Notes: generated by a model from the letters alone, not told the origin. Numbered from the stretch's first letter, positions 45,001 through 58,623 are shown. The stretch: DNA of 64,000 nucleotides from Datnioides undecimradiatus (GCA_008933995.1 WARS01000009.1:2140001-2204000); one strand, 5' to 3'. A program made the numbers and translations.

Positions 45001-45559
45001 GGGAGGATTAATATTACTTGTTTACTGTTTTTTCTACTTTAAAACCACTAAAAAGACACAATATCATGCTAATTTTGAAAGATCGTAGATGCAACTGACA
45101 GCTACACAGTCGAACATTAACCAAGTTGCTTCTGAGAGCAGGAAAGGTATTAAAGGTATTATTTTGAGCATGACAGCGAGATCATCAAGGGCAACAAGTG
45201 GAGGAGGAAAGAGAAGGAGGATCTGATGTCAGTGGGGGGGGAGATGGACGTGAGGGGTTTCTTCTTTCCACACCTCGTTTACTACGGCTGCGCATCTGTC
45301 TGTTTAACCGGTCGCAGCACATAGGAAACATCAGGGCTTCACACACTGCCCATTCTTCACAGGGGAAGTGTATGAAGGCAGTGGTGGTCGAGGGGAAATA
45401 CCAAACCTGAGCTCCAACTCGCTCGCTGCAGAGAACTTATTATAAACTTATTATTTTCTGTCATGCAGTTAAAACAAGCAGCCTGTTGTTTTAGCACCGG
45501 AAACTAGAAATCCAGGTTCATCACTGCACTCAATCTCATCAGCTGCATAAAATGCGAAT
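45001..45559. other. Unique non-coding DNA downstream of the candidate promoter
   Basis: Complex sequence. GTATTA repeats near 45150 include weak donor-like AG/GTATT sites. A G-run lies near 45234-45241. No coding exon recognised. Confidence 0.45.
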
Positions 45560-45780
45560 GCATTCGCTCAGGTAGTTTGAGTCTGCGAGACGCTCGCTTT
45601 TAATTTCAAAGAGTGCGCAGAACAATTTGCAGAAATGCAAATTTGCCCCGGCAGAGTTTTTATTTGTTCGTTTTGTAGAGGACAGATGTTGCAAATCCGA
45701 CTCAATTTACTTGATTTCATTTATTTTACAGAGTCACTGACATCGAGCCAAGACTTTTAAACGTGCGGGCCAGTTAATCT
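45560..45780. promoter_or_regulatory. SOX-POU motif block
   Basis: AACAAT (45621-45626) and a perfect octamer ATGCAAAT (45635-45642) lie 8 bp apart in non-repetitive DNA, followed by an acceptor-like TTTATTTTACAG at about 45721-45732. The spacing is wider than the classical SOX2-OCT4 composite (0-3 bp). Confidence 0.2.
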
Positions 45781-46060
45781 GGGAAATGAAGGAGAGAAAG
45801 TGAGTGTTCGCCTCGTAAAGGTGCAGCACGCCTTTGCGAAAGAGAGTGAAGTTGGAAAACAGAATTCATTACCATCCACTTTACATCCCTCGCAAAGTTA
45901 CTGACAAAGCTCTTAGTTTTAGGCCGGCGCCCTCTTAAATGGTGTTTTTATGCGCAGTACGTGCTGCAGGAGTGCCTCAGTTTCCTGCGCTTCTTGTTTT
46001 ATGCCACCAGTGCTGCTCTCCCGCATGAATAAAACAAAATAAAGTGTGTTGCACAAAAAA
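45781..46060. other. Unique non-coding DNA
   Basis: Nothing recognised. Confidence 0.5.
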
Positions 46061-46062
46061 CA

Positions 46063-46063
46063 A

Positions 46064-46094
<31 letters not shown>

Positions 46095-46095
46095 A
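46063..46095. repeat. Compound (CA)n(TA)n microsatellite
   Basis: Nine CA units switching into seven TA units. Confidence 0.94.
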
Positions 46096-49000
46096 AAAGG
46101 GATAAAAAGCATTGTTGTTTAAATAGTGGTGCAAAATAAAGTCAAGCTTTCTTAAATTCCTCATAAATCAAATTCAATCCATTAATGTCTGTAGGGTGGC
46201 TGTTTTTGACTTAATTCACTGGCAACATTGTAAAATAGTTTATGCACAATATCTTGTTTTGGGTTTTTGTTCATTTTTTCATAATAATTATAAAATAAAT
46301 AATACATAGAAATTAAGAATAATTGATAATTGCTGTTGAGAACAATAAACTGAAAATAATAAAAATTTAATTATTAAATATTGTTTTCAAGTTGTGGGAT
46401 AATTGTTAGAGGCTACAATCCTAAAACATGAGTGGAGTCATAACAAAAAAGAAGAAAATAATAATAATAATTTAGAAAAATTAGGTATATTTTTGTTTAA
46501 ATTGTGAAACAGCTTTCTAATGAAGTACATATTTAATCTTGAATCATGAACTATCCCTCTGTGTCAGCTCTGGTCACAATGACACAACAAGTGCTGCAGC
46601 ATGTAAAGAAATTTAGCGTCCCAGCGTGCAGCGTCTTACACGTACCCCTTTATAATGCAACGCGATAATGCGCTGTATTACGTAATGGCAGCCGTTACTC
46701 ATACAGTATGTCCTTTACCAGGCTCTGTCATCTTTAAAGAGCGGTGGAGGTTTACCACAGCTGCAGGGCACAATCAGGTGATGCAACCGCTCATCCCTCT
46801 CTGATGAGAAGACGGTGGCTCCCGCTGAGAGAGTCGGCTAATTATTTCACATGTTCCACAGGTGATAAATAGTGGGGAGTCAGGTGAAAACGGCAACTCT
46901 GAGCTCATTAAGGACTCCGCGTTACAGAGATTTTGGCACTTCAGACGGTTTCTGTCCATTTGAAGTTGGGGAAGGAACGTGGTGAGTTTCATTAATTCCA
47001 GGCAGGAGAACAGACAACCTCTATACAGGCGGATGAGTCAGAGGCAAACCTGTGCGCGGAATCGAGCATGACTCCTCACACAGGTGGCCAATTAAAACGG
47101 AGCGTGCTAGCTGCAGGATGGCTCTCACGGTGCGTGCGTCGTGAGCTCGTCTGCTGCTGTAATGAACGCGATCTGGGTTGCAAAACACAGAAAGGCGTCA
47201 GAAATCCAGCTTTCTGTGTGGACGCTGGTTTTAAATATTGAAAATAGGTGCATTACATGAAAATGATTACGTTATTAAACCAAAAACAAACACTTTTTTT
47301 TACTCAAATTGCATAAAAATCCCTGTTGCGTCTCTGCTTGGTACTTCGGTGTGACCTTAAGCCAACATGCAGCATTGAGCAGAAAGCAAAGCACATCATT
47401 TTGTCCTCTCATTGTCTGGAAGGGAAAATAATTTGAAAATCATTACACTGATGAAGGACTTGGATCAGGGTCTAACGTTATAACTCTCGGGCCTGAGCCG
47501 GCTGATGTGTGTGTCACATTGACCCAGTACGTTGCTGCAGCGCATTAACAGTGATGATAAAGTCACAGTTTTGGCTTTCTGCGTGCTTTAAGATATACGC
47601 CCAGCTGACAGAAAGAAACTCCTCTGCTGTTTATGAATGTGAGCTGCAGACCTGCCAAAAGGGTCTATGTTTCAAACTAGGACCTCATTTCAACAGCTGA
47701 GATTACATTAGGGAGTGGGTTGATGTCTAGAAAGACTGCAATAAAACTGTTTTTAAAAATGATTCCTGGCATAAGGAGTTAATAAATATACTGTAGCCAG
47801 AGGATGCCATATTAAAATTAGATTCATTTCACAATAGCGTCTTACAAAACACTTTGGCACCTTGCATTTCTATTTACATGTGCGGGGCTGCGTGTGCTTA
47901 CAACGGAAAATACAACAGCAGATGCCAGATGAAAGCCTCGGTGCAGGAGTGACATGCTTTCTGAATGCGTGTGAGTGCTGTGTGTGTTGCGAGCTGACGG
48001 CCTCCAATTTCGTTCTTTCCCATGAGCGGCAAACTTTTTCCCTCTTCGAAAGGCCAAAACTGAAACTTGATGTTGGAGCACAAGCCAGAGGCAAAACACT
48101 ATTATGTTTGTATTGTGTTATATTGTTAAGATGCAAAATGGTGTTAGGATACCGGTGAGTCATAAATTAAATTAAAATTATAAATTACTTTTCTCTATAT
48201 GCACACAGCCACTTGCACGTGCATGAGCTGTCTGAGCATGTCTAAAGAAAAGCAAAAAACTAAAATCTTAATTAAAAAAGTTACTTCAGCCCTAATAGAC
48301 AACAAAAAACAACTATTTTCTCTGCTCTTTGTAATGAAAGCCGCAACGGCTAAGTGCGCGCGCTAGTCCACGTGAGCATGTTGCATAGTCGTGCACGTTG
48401 GTGCGTGTGAATGCTTCTCCGTCCCACAACCGTCTGCAGCAAATCTGCGACTACACATTTTCTCATACTGCAGCAAAACAGTCCACTGAGATACGTTCAG
48501 GAAAGCATTTGAGAAGAGAGGCCGGCAAAGCAGCATCAGAATCCTGATCCGTATTTAATCAGCACGGCCCCGTTCGACCACTTGATTGAGTAAAAAACAT
48601 GCGCGTTGGTTTCGGTCAGAGATCTGTAATGGGCTTGAATGCTGCGTGTTTCACCTTTAAACGATTATAAATCATCTTATCCCTTACTTGGAGAAGTAAA
48701 CAAACGCAGCTTGCCTGTCAAACTCGTAATAATGTAATCTTTCACTTTGTTATCTGATCGTTCCATCTCTACAAACCGAGATGAGCACCAGTCAGCTTTC
48801 TTTATGAAATCAGTCGCGCCGTTGGCCGACTCTCAAAGGTCATGCTGTCATTTTGTCGATGACATTCAAGGAAAAATCAGCTCAGTATTCCAGTGGAAGA
48901 GTTTTCGTACTGCAGTATACCCCAGAGCAGGCTCAGTGTGGTTATTTTGTGCAATGGAACAACTCTATCTGTCTTTTCAAGTCACCCCCCCACCACCTCC

Positions 49001-51790
49001 CACCAATCCTCCTCCTCAACAATGTCTGACTGGTGTGTCCCTTGGCTGTGTCAGGCACTTAAGCCCCTGACTAGTCTGATTTACAGGGATGAAAAAGGGG
49101 GAGTTAAGATGTTAGTCGATGAACTACAGCTATGCTAGCTTTCAGCGCTGTCCTCACTCCACCGTAATAGTATTTTACCGCCGCCCAACAAATTTACCGC
49201 CGCATCTAGCTTTGGGCCCGACATGTGCAGGAGCCCCAGCCAAAGACGGAGCAAAGCCAACAAAGTCCTGCTGTCCCAGACGACCACAGACAGCCGCGGC
49301 AGACACAACTAACGGCACACAGACAAAGCGAAGGATTAGCGTGTGACGGGACAAAGAGCTCTGATGTTAATTATATGGCAGTCGTGCAAGATCTCCAAAC
49401 GCTCACATCAGAATTAATTTCACATTACGGCTGCTGCAACAGCATTCATCACCCTCAGTGCTGCTTCAGGCTCAGGTTCCTCTTGCTAATCATGTTCTAC
49501 CGGGGTCTGCGAGGTTCTTATCTTCATCTCTGAGGATAGCCACACAAACTTAAAACAGTCACATGCCTTTGCTGGAGTAATTCATGCAGCATGTTGCATT
49601 TAAAACATCAGGGCGCTTTGTTTCTGAGTGAACCAGACAAATTGTGCAATAAATAATGATGGATATTGAAGCCTGACTAAAGCGACTCTTGTATCTCGCC
49701 GTTCTATGTGAACGTTACGTATATAAATGTACTTTCTAAGCACATATTCTAAGATATATTGCAGCAGTGCTGGTATCTCTTGAGTCCTTCCAGCATCACC
49801 CTCTCACCGCAGATTCATCCCACATTTCCACCTCACCCGGCGATGAATGTGGAGGACACTGAAAGGCGCCACTATGCGCGTGTACTCGCACTCACTACAT
49901 CACATCTGGGGCTAAGAACACAGTAACCCAATATCTGGAGTTTCCCCTCAGTTCGCTGTGGAGTTCCCACCCACCTTCAAGGTCCACCCTTGGCTCCAGC
50001 CCCATGATTCACCGAGGACAGGAAAGGCTGAGTGGAGACATGTAATCCATTACTTAGGGAGACAGAGGAGGGCGTTTGGGAGGAAGAGGAGGAAAGAGGA
50101 GGTGGAGATGGTGGAGATATGTGGGATGGAGCACTGGAGGAAGGGGATTTTGCTAGTCTACGACAGTTCATAATGGGACTCCCACGGGGCAAAGTGGAGA
50201 TGCTGAGGGTGGGTTCGGGCGGAGCAGACGTCTCTCACAGGAGTCAGTTTGTTCAACACACACTAAAGGGGCATTTCTGAACGCTGCGACCGTTTAGTAA
50301 GAGAAAATGCTTCCTCTTCCTCGCCGGTTTCTGAAACGCAAAGACTTTTAAAGGGCGCTTTCTTAGTTTGTGCATGTTTTCATTAGCAACCACATCTGGC
50401 ACCGTCATGAAAACTGAGAGAAGCGCTGGTCTAATAATAGCCAGAGAGCCCTGTGAAACGACAGAGCTTCAGAAACAGACACCGGAGGTTCAAAACTGTG
50501 GGAAATGTTTTTAAAAAGCTTGTTATCGTGACACAGCAGCTGTCTCTCTTAAGCCCTTTCTGTACTCCAAAACACACTCTGGGCTGAGCACTTCATCCCT
50601 CAAGGACAAACGCCCACTTTGATTCTGCCCTATTGAGAAAATGTTGCCATGCAAAACAGGATCCTGCTCTACAGTGTGTGAATTTAGGGGTTTTGGCACA
50701 TTCCTGCCGCGACCACGTCTGACCTCGCCTCGTCTCTGGCCGCGTTCTCCCACTCTTCCCAGCACGCTTAAGACAACCTGTTGTGCCAAATACCTGCGGC
50801 AGCGTCTCCTGCGTCCAGTTCCCTTTCTTCAGCCTCAGATGCTTTCGTGCACACGTTCACCTCTCGCCCACCCAGCTTCTGCCATTCCTCACCTGCACGC
50901 TGATTGCTGCCCATGTGGAACACCTGAACAAGTCACCTGCCCACACACCTGCTCCTAATCCCCAATCAGGGCAGCGGCACAAACACGGTCAGCTCTTCCT
51001 GGCAGTTTGTTTTCTTGGTTTTTGACATAGGGGACTATTTTTAAACTACCTGACAGCGATGAGCCTGTTTTTCTGGCTTTGAGACCACAATTCAACCCGC
51101 AGCAACATCACATACCTGAGAAGTGTCAATTACACATATTATTTAATGTAAATTATGATTTCACAATGTTTAAAAAAGGTTATTTTATCATCATCTCCCA
51201 GAAAAGAGCTACTGAGTTTGCCTCTCTTTGGACAGAAAGTGTTTGTCTGCAGCTTAAGGTTAATTTTGACCCTGAACACTGAGTTTTCTCTCCCATCGGT
51301 GACAAACCTCAAAAAAACAAATACCTCTTTTTGTTGTTTTGAACTTTATTTTAAATAAACTGTTGTAAATTCGCGCTAAAAGTTGATCACACAGTATTAA
51401 AGCAAATGACGAACTTCATCCAACTTCTCTAAACAAGTTAAATCGTCACTTGCTGTGTCCTCATGTAACCACAGAGTCTCAGACCGACCCCCTCCCCCGC
51501 CCCGCCTGTGGGCCCCTCACTGTCACCCAAACTGTGTCTCCTCCGCTGCAGAGGACCCCCGCTGCTTTGTGTTGAGTTGTCTGTTTTTATTTATATCGAC
51601 AGGGAGGAGAGGTGCAGAAAGCCGAGATGATGAGAAGGAAGGATACCAACCCAACCCGTCCCACCCACCCACCCAACACATACTAGGACACGGCACTCCG
51701 GAGACGCGCTGCACCTGCTGTGGCCACTGGCACGCAAGGCTCATCTCCACAAACACCTCATATATTATAGACACACATGCACACTCTGAG
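46096..51790. other. Unique non-coding DNA, AT-rich at the left
   Basis: About 5.7 kb. 46220-46500 is strongly AT-rich with ATAATA-type low complexity. 50067-50150 is purine-rich (GAGGAAGAGGAGG). Around 50930-50960, CACACCTGCTCCTAATCCCC resembles fish repeat ends but cannot be named. No gene, RNA or transposase fragment recognised. Confidence 0.45.

Positions 51791-51791
<1 letters not shown>

Positions 51792-51834
<43 letters not shown>
51792..51834. repeat. (CA)n microsatellite
   Basis: About 21 perfect CA units. The 159- and 113-residue frames through it are Thr-His and Cys-Val repeat translations. Confidence 0.97.
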
Positions 51835-51837
<3 letters not shown>

Positions 51838-54339
51838 CTTTATTTCATATGTGTCTCTGTTCATTCACTTACTTTCTATTTTGTATCTTCATTTGCTTCC
51901 TTCATCTTGCCTGCTTAGAAAACGGAAGATGTGACTGTCTTGTTAGTCAGTTGTTAATGTTCTGTGATACAGGATGGGAGCTCTGTGCGACAAACGCCGT
52001 CCTCACAGCGAAGGTCCTCGTCCAAAACAGCGATGGCGACGATAACTTTGACACGAGGTATTGCGAGCACCTCGATCCGCCGTGCATCACGTTGCATTTT
52101 ACAAAGTGACAAGAGACGCTGATTGCCGTCGCCGCCGCAACGCTGACAGTTTAATCTGAAATCTCTGATTCAAATGACGTCCCATTTTAGATCCACTCCT
52201 GCCGTTGCATCAGCCCGCCGCGGCCCACATTACAAATAAAAACCAAATGGACTCCGATAAAAATCTGTGTCCATGTGCTGGATTTGGTTACACGGGCAAA
52301 ACAGAAATTTGCTCGTTCACATATTTCTTTTTCTTCCCTTGGTATGTGGTCATTTATACGGTTGTGGTATGTTCTAAAAAATGGTTGTTAGGGCAAAAAG
52401 GTAATTACCTGTCTGGAAAGCTCAACTCCTGCGCAGGGTTGGGCCAATTCAGTGGGATGGAGGATGTAGACCGGGGGGGGGACTGTTTATTTGTCAAACG
52501 TGGTTATTACCTCTGTCAGGCCCCCTTTTGAAATCCCAGGCTTTTGAATCACTGATGGCGACGTAAGAGCGCAAGTGTTTTCTTAGTCAATTTAAGCCTC
52601 GGAAAACTCAAACAATAAACAGGCCGCTCTGAAAGCTAATATTTTCTGAATCAGATATTTATTTGAAAGGCAACGCTGGACGAGCTACAGATTATTTGCA
52701 CGATCAAAAAGCACTTTTCGCCGCTCGCCCCCCCCCCGCAAAAGCTTTCAAGTCGGACCGCGTTCAAATAAATATGGAAAAAAAAAAAAGTTTAAAATCA
52801 CACACAGATGATGAGGGCCGATGTGTGGAGTCACACGCCGTGGGAGCCCGTGCGCTCGCTGCGGGAATATAAATGGAGTTTTTAATTGTTTCCGACTCAG
52901 GTCTGTGGGCTGGGTCTGGGTAAAGCCAATTAGGAGACCGGAGGAAACAGTGAAGGATTGTCTGCGGAAAAGGGGCTATGGCTTTCTGGGAGGCAGGGAG
53001 ACAGTGTTGTGTGTGACTGCGTCGTGTGTGCGAGACCGCTGGAGCATACTTTGCGTCTGCATCCGCGTATGTGAGTGCTTTCCTGTCTGTGTGCAAGTGT
53101 CTGCGAGCGAGCGAGTGCCCTTTAAGTTCGAGGGAAGAAAATGTCATATGGCATATCTGATTACGTGTTGCAATGTTTTGGTTTTTTTGCACAGTATTTA
53201 GTTTTTTTTTTCATTCCTTCCCCCTGAAACTGAAAGCCCCGGCCACTGCAAAAGTATCTGGAGATTGAAATCAAACCCAGAACTCTGGTCAGACTTGGAA
53301 CCAAAACAGAGAGGAAAGCAATGCCGAGAAAACCAGCTCTTTGGTTTTATGTGACTTATGTGGTGCTTGAATTTCACCCATTGTTTTGCATAGTCAAAAC
53401 AGCGTTTCAGCATGAAGGGAAAAGCGGTCAGTGAGATTTACGGCGCAGCTCTCCGATGTGAAACTCCATACAGTACGTGAGGTCGATTTTCCTTGTACCG
53501 CGTGTGTCACTGTGCGTACACTGTCACTGAGGCGGGTTCCTGTGTTTTTATTGTATTTGGCGTTTCGAGTAATTCTGAAACTGAAGTACAACATTCGAGA
53601 GACGGGAGTGTTTTCACGAAACACATTGCTTTTCCTTAAACTCCTGTTGTAAATTATGTTCCCAGTCATTTCTATTCCCACTGTACAGCCAATATTTTTT
53701 TTTTTCTCTCTAGTACACTGCATAGAAATAACGTTGCCAGATAGCTGGCCCAAATTATCTTCATTCATGTTTGACCCATTACACAAAACAACAAAATTAC
53801 CAAAGATATTTTTTTAAAAAAAAAACATTCTCAATACGCAGTTTCTGCAGCCAAAGGTGCATTATTGTTTTCAAATGACTAATATACGATTTGAGGTCTC
53901 TCTCGATAGTAGCGTGAAATCCTGAAAAGTGTTAAAATGCCGCTCCTCTGGAAGCTGAAGAGCTGCTTGTTTCAGTACGAGCGTAGAGGAACTAAACAAG
54001 AAATCCAAATTTATACCTCATATATTTACAATGCGGTGTTATTATAAATAATGAGGTCCCAAAGGTTTGCATGCTGACAGTGTGGTGGTTGTTACTAGCA
54101 GCCATTTAGCCACACTGAAGTCCCTGGTGGCCCTTAGATTCCCAGAAAGAGTGCACTACAGTAGCAAACTCATTTCACCAGTGCGGCTCAGAAAGCGTAT
54201 TACCCCGGTGCGAGCGCGCGTATGTCTGCACAGGTGTAATGAAGTATGTGGGTGTATGTGAGGTATGTGGGTGTGCAGTATTACAGTATACACTGCATTT
54301 CTGTACGTGCTGAGTGTATATGAGAGTGTGGGTAATGGA
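51835..54339. other. Unique non-coding DNA
   Basis: About 2.5 kb of complex sequence with a G-run at 52475-52483, a C-run at about 52729-52737 and an A-run at about 52778-52789. No gene recognised; the larger frames (126-142 residues) have no domain and overlap on opposite strands. Confidence 0.45.
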
Positions 54340-54372
54340 CACTGTTTATGTGTGTGTGTGTGTGTGTGTGTG
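54340..54372. repeat. (TG)n microsatellite
   Basis: About 13 TG units. Confidence 0.94.
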
Positions 54373-54431
54373 AGCCTGCTTGCTGTACGTGCATGCATGT
54401 GTGTGCCTGAGGGAGTGAGCCAGTGTGCCTG

Positions 54432-54433
<2 letters not shown>

Positions 54434-54462
<29 letters not shown>
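54434..54462. repeat. (TG)n microsatellite
   Basis: Fourteen TG units. Together with the arrays on each side this makes a TG-rich cluster from 54235 to 54675. Confidence 0.95.
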
Positions 54463-54466
<4 letters not shown>

Positions 54467-54616
54467 AGTGCAAAGATTTACATATAAGTGTGTGCATGTG
54501 TGTCTGTGTGTGTGAACAGGCAGATGACCTGATTGGTGGTGGGGTAGCCAGCTGGTGAGGGCTAGTGTTTCCTCTGGCATGAAAACTCTGCTTGGATCAT
54601 CATCGTGACCACAGGG

Positions 54617-54673
54617 AGTGAGTGTGTGTGAGCATGTGTGAGTGAGTGTGTGTGTGTGTGTGTGTGTGCGTGC
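54617..54673. repeat. Imperfect GTGA/(TG)n repeat
   Basis: GAGTGAGTG and TGTGAGCATG units followed by about 13 pure TG units. Confidence 0.9.
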
Positions 54674-56379
54674 AGGGAGGCGGTGACAGCATGAAAACTG
54701 TATTTTTGGTGCTTACATTAAAGCATAATTGACCATTGCTGCCCTGCTCCAATGTGCTGATGGCTCATCATCGCCTTAACCTTAAAAAAAAAAAAAAAGT
54801 TTTTAATTAATTTGATTTGCACATATAGAGATTTCTCTTTCTACCCAGCCCAGTCACACACTCTCTCTCACACACACACACCTCCCCAATGCCTGACTGA
54901 AGCTTCACCTTTGCATTTACTGTGTGTGTTTTGCTGCTGCTTTCATACAGAGCGGAGCAAAGCTTCAATTCCAGGACTAACATCATTATAATCCCAAGTC
55001 CAGGGTCTGAGCCATGATGTCGGAGAATTATGTGTTTTTATAACATATATTATTACTGCATACGTGTTCTGTGCAGACTGACGAGCAGTATTTCAGACGG
55101 TTGGTTTGGATAGTGTAGCCAGCCGTCTGTCTGCTGCCCCCATTTTTAAACATGCCACTGTTTACCTCCGCTTAAAGAAGCCCTGTCTAGATCCCTAACT
55201 GATGGACAGAGGGTCATTGTCGATCTCTGAGCTGCATTTCTGCAATATCTTAGAAATAATTAATCCATGCTATTAATTAAATTCATTAAAAAAAAAGCTA
55301 ATCTGCAGCTGTACTCGGCTCTGACCTCAGCTCTGTTTGACATCCTGGACTATAAAGTCTTAATAATCTGATCAAATACGCTGTCAGCATCAGTGATGTG
55401 GTTCTTCTCAGTTATGCTTGGCCAGGCCTCCTCACCTTGTGCTCCTCTCTTTTACTATATATGTGCACATCATGTATGTGACTCATGCAAATCATGCATG
55501 GACCTACATCATCATTGCTACGCTGACCATATGCCTTATGGTCCAGATACCCTACTCCTGCAGCACTTAGCTGTCTTCCTAGAAGCCGCATCATATAACC
55601 ATAAAATACATAAACACATATATAACAATTTAAATGTGTTATAAATGCATAATTTGGTTGACTTGTGTTTTCATTATGTATCTTCTTCTGAGTTTTAATT
55701 CTTTTAGAGGCACTTTCATTGAAAATTAGAGTGACATATTAATAAAATAATGGTCTCCTACTCAGATAAACCTTTCCTAACAGCTCAAGCCTTTATTTTA
55801 AATTTTCCGCTGAAGTGTTTTACGACAGTCTGTCTGTCTTCATGACTCAAAGTTTCCCCTTCCACCCAAAAGTTTAAAAGAAACCTGCCCCACACTCGCG
55901 TTTTCAAGACCGCAGGTACACTGCCGCTCTCCTGTTTTCCTCAGATTAGCTTACTCTGTCTCACCTCACAGTTCCAGCCCGAGGATCACCCCTCCCCTTG
56001 TTTCCGCTCTGTGTGCATCTGGCCGTAGGCTTGCTCCGGTCTGACTCTGGGCAAGGCAGGTCTGCCTGGGGCTCTTTGGAGAGGAAGCTTCTGCTCACCT
56101 GCGACTGCCCTGGTAGGATGAGACAGAGAGAGAGAGAGGGCAGCTTTAATACAGAATATGGACAGAATACAAACTCTACTCTGCACACTACCTATTTAAC
56201 ACGACATAATAACTAATTACCATATTAGCTAAGAGAGATTATTATGATTTATGCAGATGAAAAGGACTAATAACAAGCAGATTAGCATGCACATGTCTTA
56301 AAAACACTCAGTTAGACTGATCTGGGTCTGAGGCAGCTGAGACTCATTGTACAGTTGGTTTAACACTGTCTTTCGAACA
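54674..56379. other. Unique non-coding DNA
   Basis: Complex sequence with an A-run at 54784-54798 and small CA/CT and AG repeats near 54857-54882 and 56121-56139. No gene recognised. Confidence 0.5.
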
Positions 56380-56800
56380 GAGGTAGCAATTTAAATCACG
56401 GAGAGAGCGTCAAGTGTGCGTGTAGGAGCGGCCGAGGTGTGAAAGACTGAGAAAGAGAATGCCATCAGATAATAAAATAAATGAGCTGCATGCATCCGCC
56501 CCGAGACCGCAGCGCTGTCGTCGTCTTTTATGACAAAATGGAAACTCCACTTTTGCTCTGATTTATTGCCTGAACTGCAACAGTTCTCCCCTTTTGCTCT
56601 CTTTCCCAGTTTTAATTTAATTTGTAGTGGTCAAGTCGGCGCCCATAAACAAAGCACGCACCGAAGATTGATGATGCGAAGACACGACCGCTCTCTGCCG
56701 ATTGTGTATACATTTTTGGAAAAGCCAAGGATTGTCGGTGAGTTACGCGCACGGTGGTGGGATTTTCCAAAAGCCGAGGAATAGAGTTTGGTTCATGGAG
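56380..56800. promoter_or_regulatory. Possible conserved non-coding block
   Basis: Non-repetitive, with AATAAAATAAATGAG, TTTTATGACAAAATGG, TTTAATTTAATTTG and ACAAAG cores next to CpG-bearing stretches. An 84-codon plus frame (56530-56784) crosses it without any recognisable domain. Regulatory identity is a guess from composition. Confidence 0.2.
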
Positions 56801-58579
56801 GGTGGTGGGAACTGGCAAAAAGTCCTTGGGAGGTGTTTGATGATGTGATGGCGAAGGTAAATGTCAATGCATTCACAGGACGGACAAACATGTGCTGTGC
56901 AATCTCTCTCACACACGATACACTGACACCAATGCAGCCTAAATCCTGTTAGAACTGTGCAAAGCCAGCAAATAGGTTTGCACTCAAAGCCAAAACATAC
57001 AAATACAATATATAATAAGCATGTGTGTGAAATAAAAAAAGTCCTCTCGTAAACATAGTGCATTCACAAACAAGTGCAGCCACATAAATAAGCATCTCCA
57101 TATGTGCAAATAAATAACTTGCTCACACAACACGCACAGACAAAGCTGCGTGTCACCGTTTTGTCCCTGAGACGCCCAGTTCTGTGGTCGACCAACTGCA
57201 TGACAAAACACACCAGGGAGAGCTGACCTTCACCGCCACAGACGCAAACATCACTTCATCAGGCACCTCAACGCCGCCGCAGGCCGGCCGGAGGGTCAGA
57301 GGGGAGGAGAACGGGCGGGGCTGCAGACAGGACGGACGCGAAGCAAGGCAGCACGGCGATGCTGCTTATTATAACCTGAGAAGAAAAATAACCAAGGAGA
57401 GCCAAACACCAAAGGAACATCATTATCCAGCAGCACTATGAGAAACCTTGAAAACCTGAAACATGAACAGCGCACATCAGGTTTTGGTTTTCACCTTCAG
57501 AATCAAAGAATGACCTCTCTTCAACCCTTCAGCAAAACCTCAGTTTATGTTCACCGCCAACATTATCAAGTTCTTCTACAGCATACAGTAAATTTGTGGC
57601 ACTGACTATCTAAAAGGTACATTTATGGATGGCAAAACAATCCCAGCACGTTCAGCGGCTGTTCTGGAGCTTCTGGTCCCATCACATGAGCTTTAGGAGA
57701 CGTTTGAAGTTCATTCTCGACCATGGAAATGACAGATATTAGGGAAATCTCACTAGAAGGATTATTTAGATGTTGTTTTGGAGCTCATGGGAAGATTGTC
57801 ATTATGGTTGAGATGAGATGAAATGAGAAGACTCTACTCACTGGCATCGTAATCAACCACCACAAAGACCATGATACGGCAAACTATGTCCTGCTTTGTC
57901 AATATACGCAAGATTAGAGGTGAATCTGAAGAATCACAAACTCAGCTGACCTGTTTCTGTGAGAAACCAATCACAAAAGAAGGTAAAGAAGCCACCTTTG
58001 ACCCCCACAGTAGCTTGAAATAGACCACAATGCACTGCAGCTACAACACGTTTTGTGTAAGTGAGGCGGCTACTCTGGATTTTGAAAACCTCTTGCTCCG
58101 CTTTCGTGCGCAAACCGTAAAAGCCGCAGTTGTAATGCTCCACAAAGAGATGCCGAATGTCAAATCAAAATGCATCATTGCATATATAACAAATATATAC
58201 AGAATATATTGTAGCAGTATTATCGTATAGTATATTATATAAAGTGCTTTTGGGTCGTTTGACTCTTGAAACCACAGTGGGATCTTCGTGGAGCGGATTC
58301 ACAATTTCATTTTGTAAACATTGCAACAGCTGTTTGCGGATAAACACTGGTAATAACAGTCTGAGCATTGTAAACATGCTATTTCTTTTCTGCAAAAATC
58401 ATATTAACAACTGCGTTTTAATTTTCATATTGCTCAACTCTGGGCTATGTTTCTCAACCCAGGACAAAATGCCATTTGCTTTTAAAAACAAAGTGACCAT
58501 AAAACAATGAAAACACTGTGATTATCAGAAGAAAATCCAATTATTCTGCGTGCTTCTCTGTGTCAAGGGTCCAAATGAT
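56801..58579. other. Unique non-coding DNA
   Basis: Includes a CpG-rich patch at 57270-57365 carrying GGCCGGCCGG. The 85-codon frame there has no domain. 57650-57830 has the texture of an old interspersed repeat but I could not place it. No gene supported. Confidence 0.4.
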
Positions 58580-58612
<33 letters not shown>

Positions 58613-58623
58613 ACACACACACA
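58580..58623. repeat. (CA)n microsatellite
   Basis: About 21 CA units with a single CC interruption near 58611. Confidence 0.96.

Noticed and set aside
45721..45772. Acceptor-like TTTATTTTACAG followed by a 13-codon frame
   Set aside because: Too short, and weaker than the 9.4 kb case. Chance is the simplest explanation.
50925..50965. CACACCTGCTCCTAATCCCC resembling a fish transposon end
   Set aside because: The match is short and from memory; no inverted repeats or coding remnants nearby.
51455..51934. 159-codon plus-strand open frame
   Set aside because: Crosses a (CA)21 array, has no domain, and its sense and antisense frames are equally open.
53386..53396. TTGCATAGTCA, identical to the first 11 bases of miR-153
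   Set aside because: The match stops after 11 bases and the flanks do not fold into a miRNA hairpin. TTGCATAGTC also occurs near 48380 by chance.
57184..57441. CpG-rich 85-codon frame
   Set aside because: No domain. The Arg/Gly/Gln-rich segment follows from GC composition. No splice or start context.
57650..57830. Segment that looks like an old interspersed repeat
   Set aside because: I could not recall the family reliably and there is no second copy in the window.
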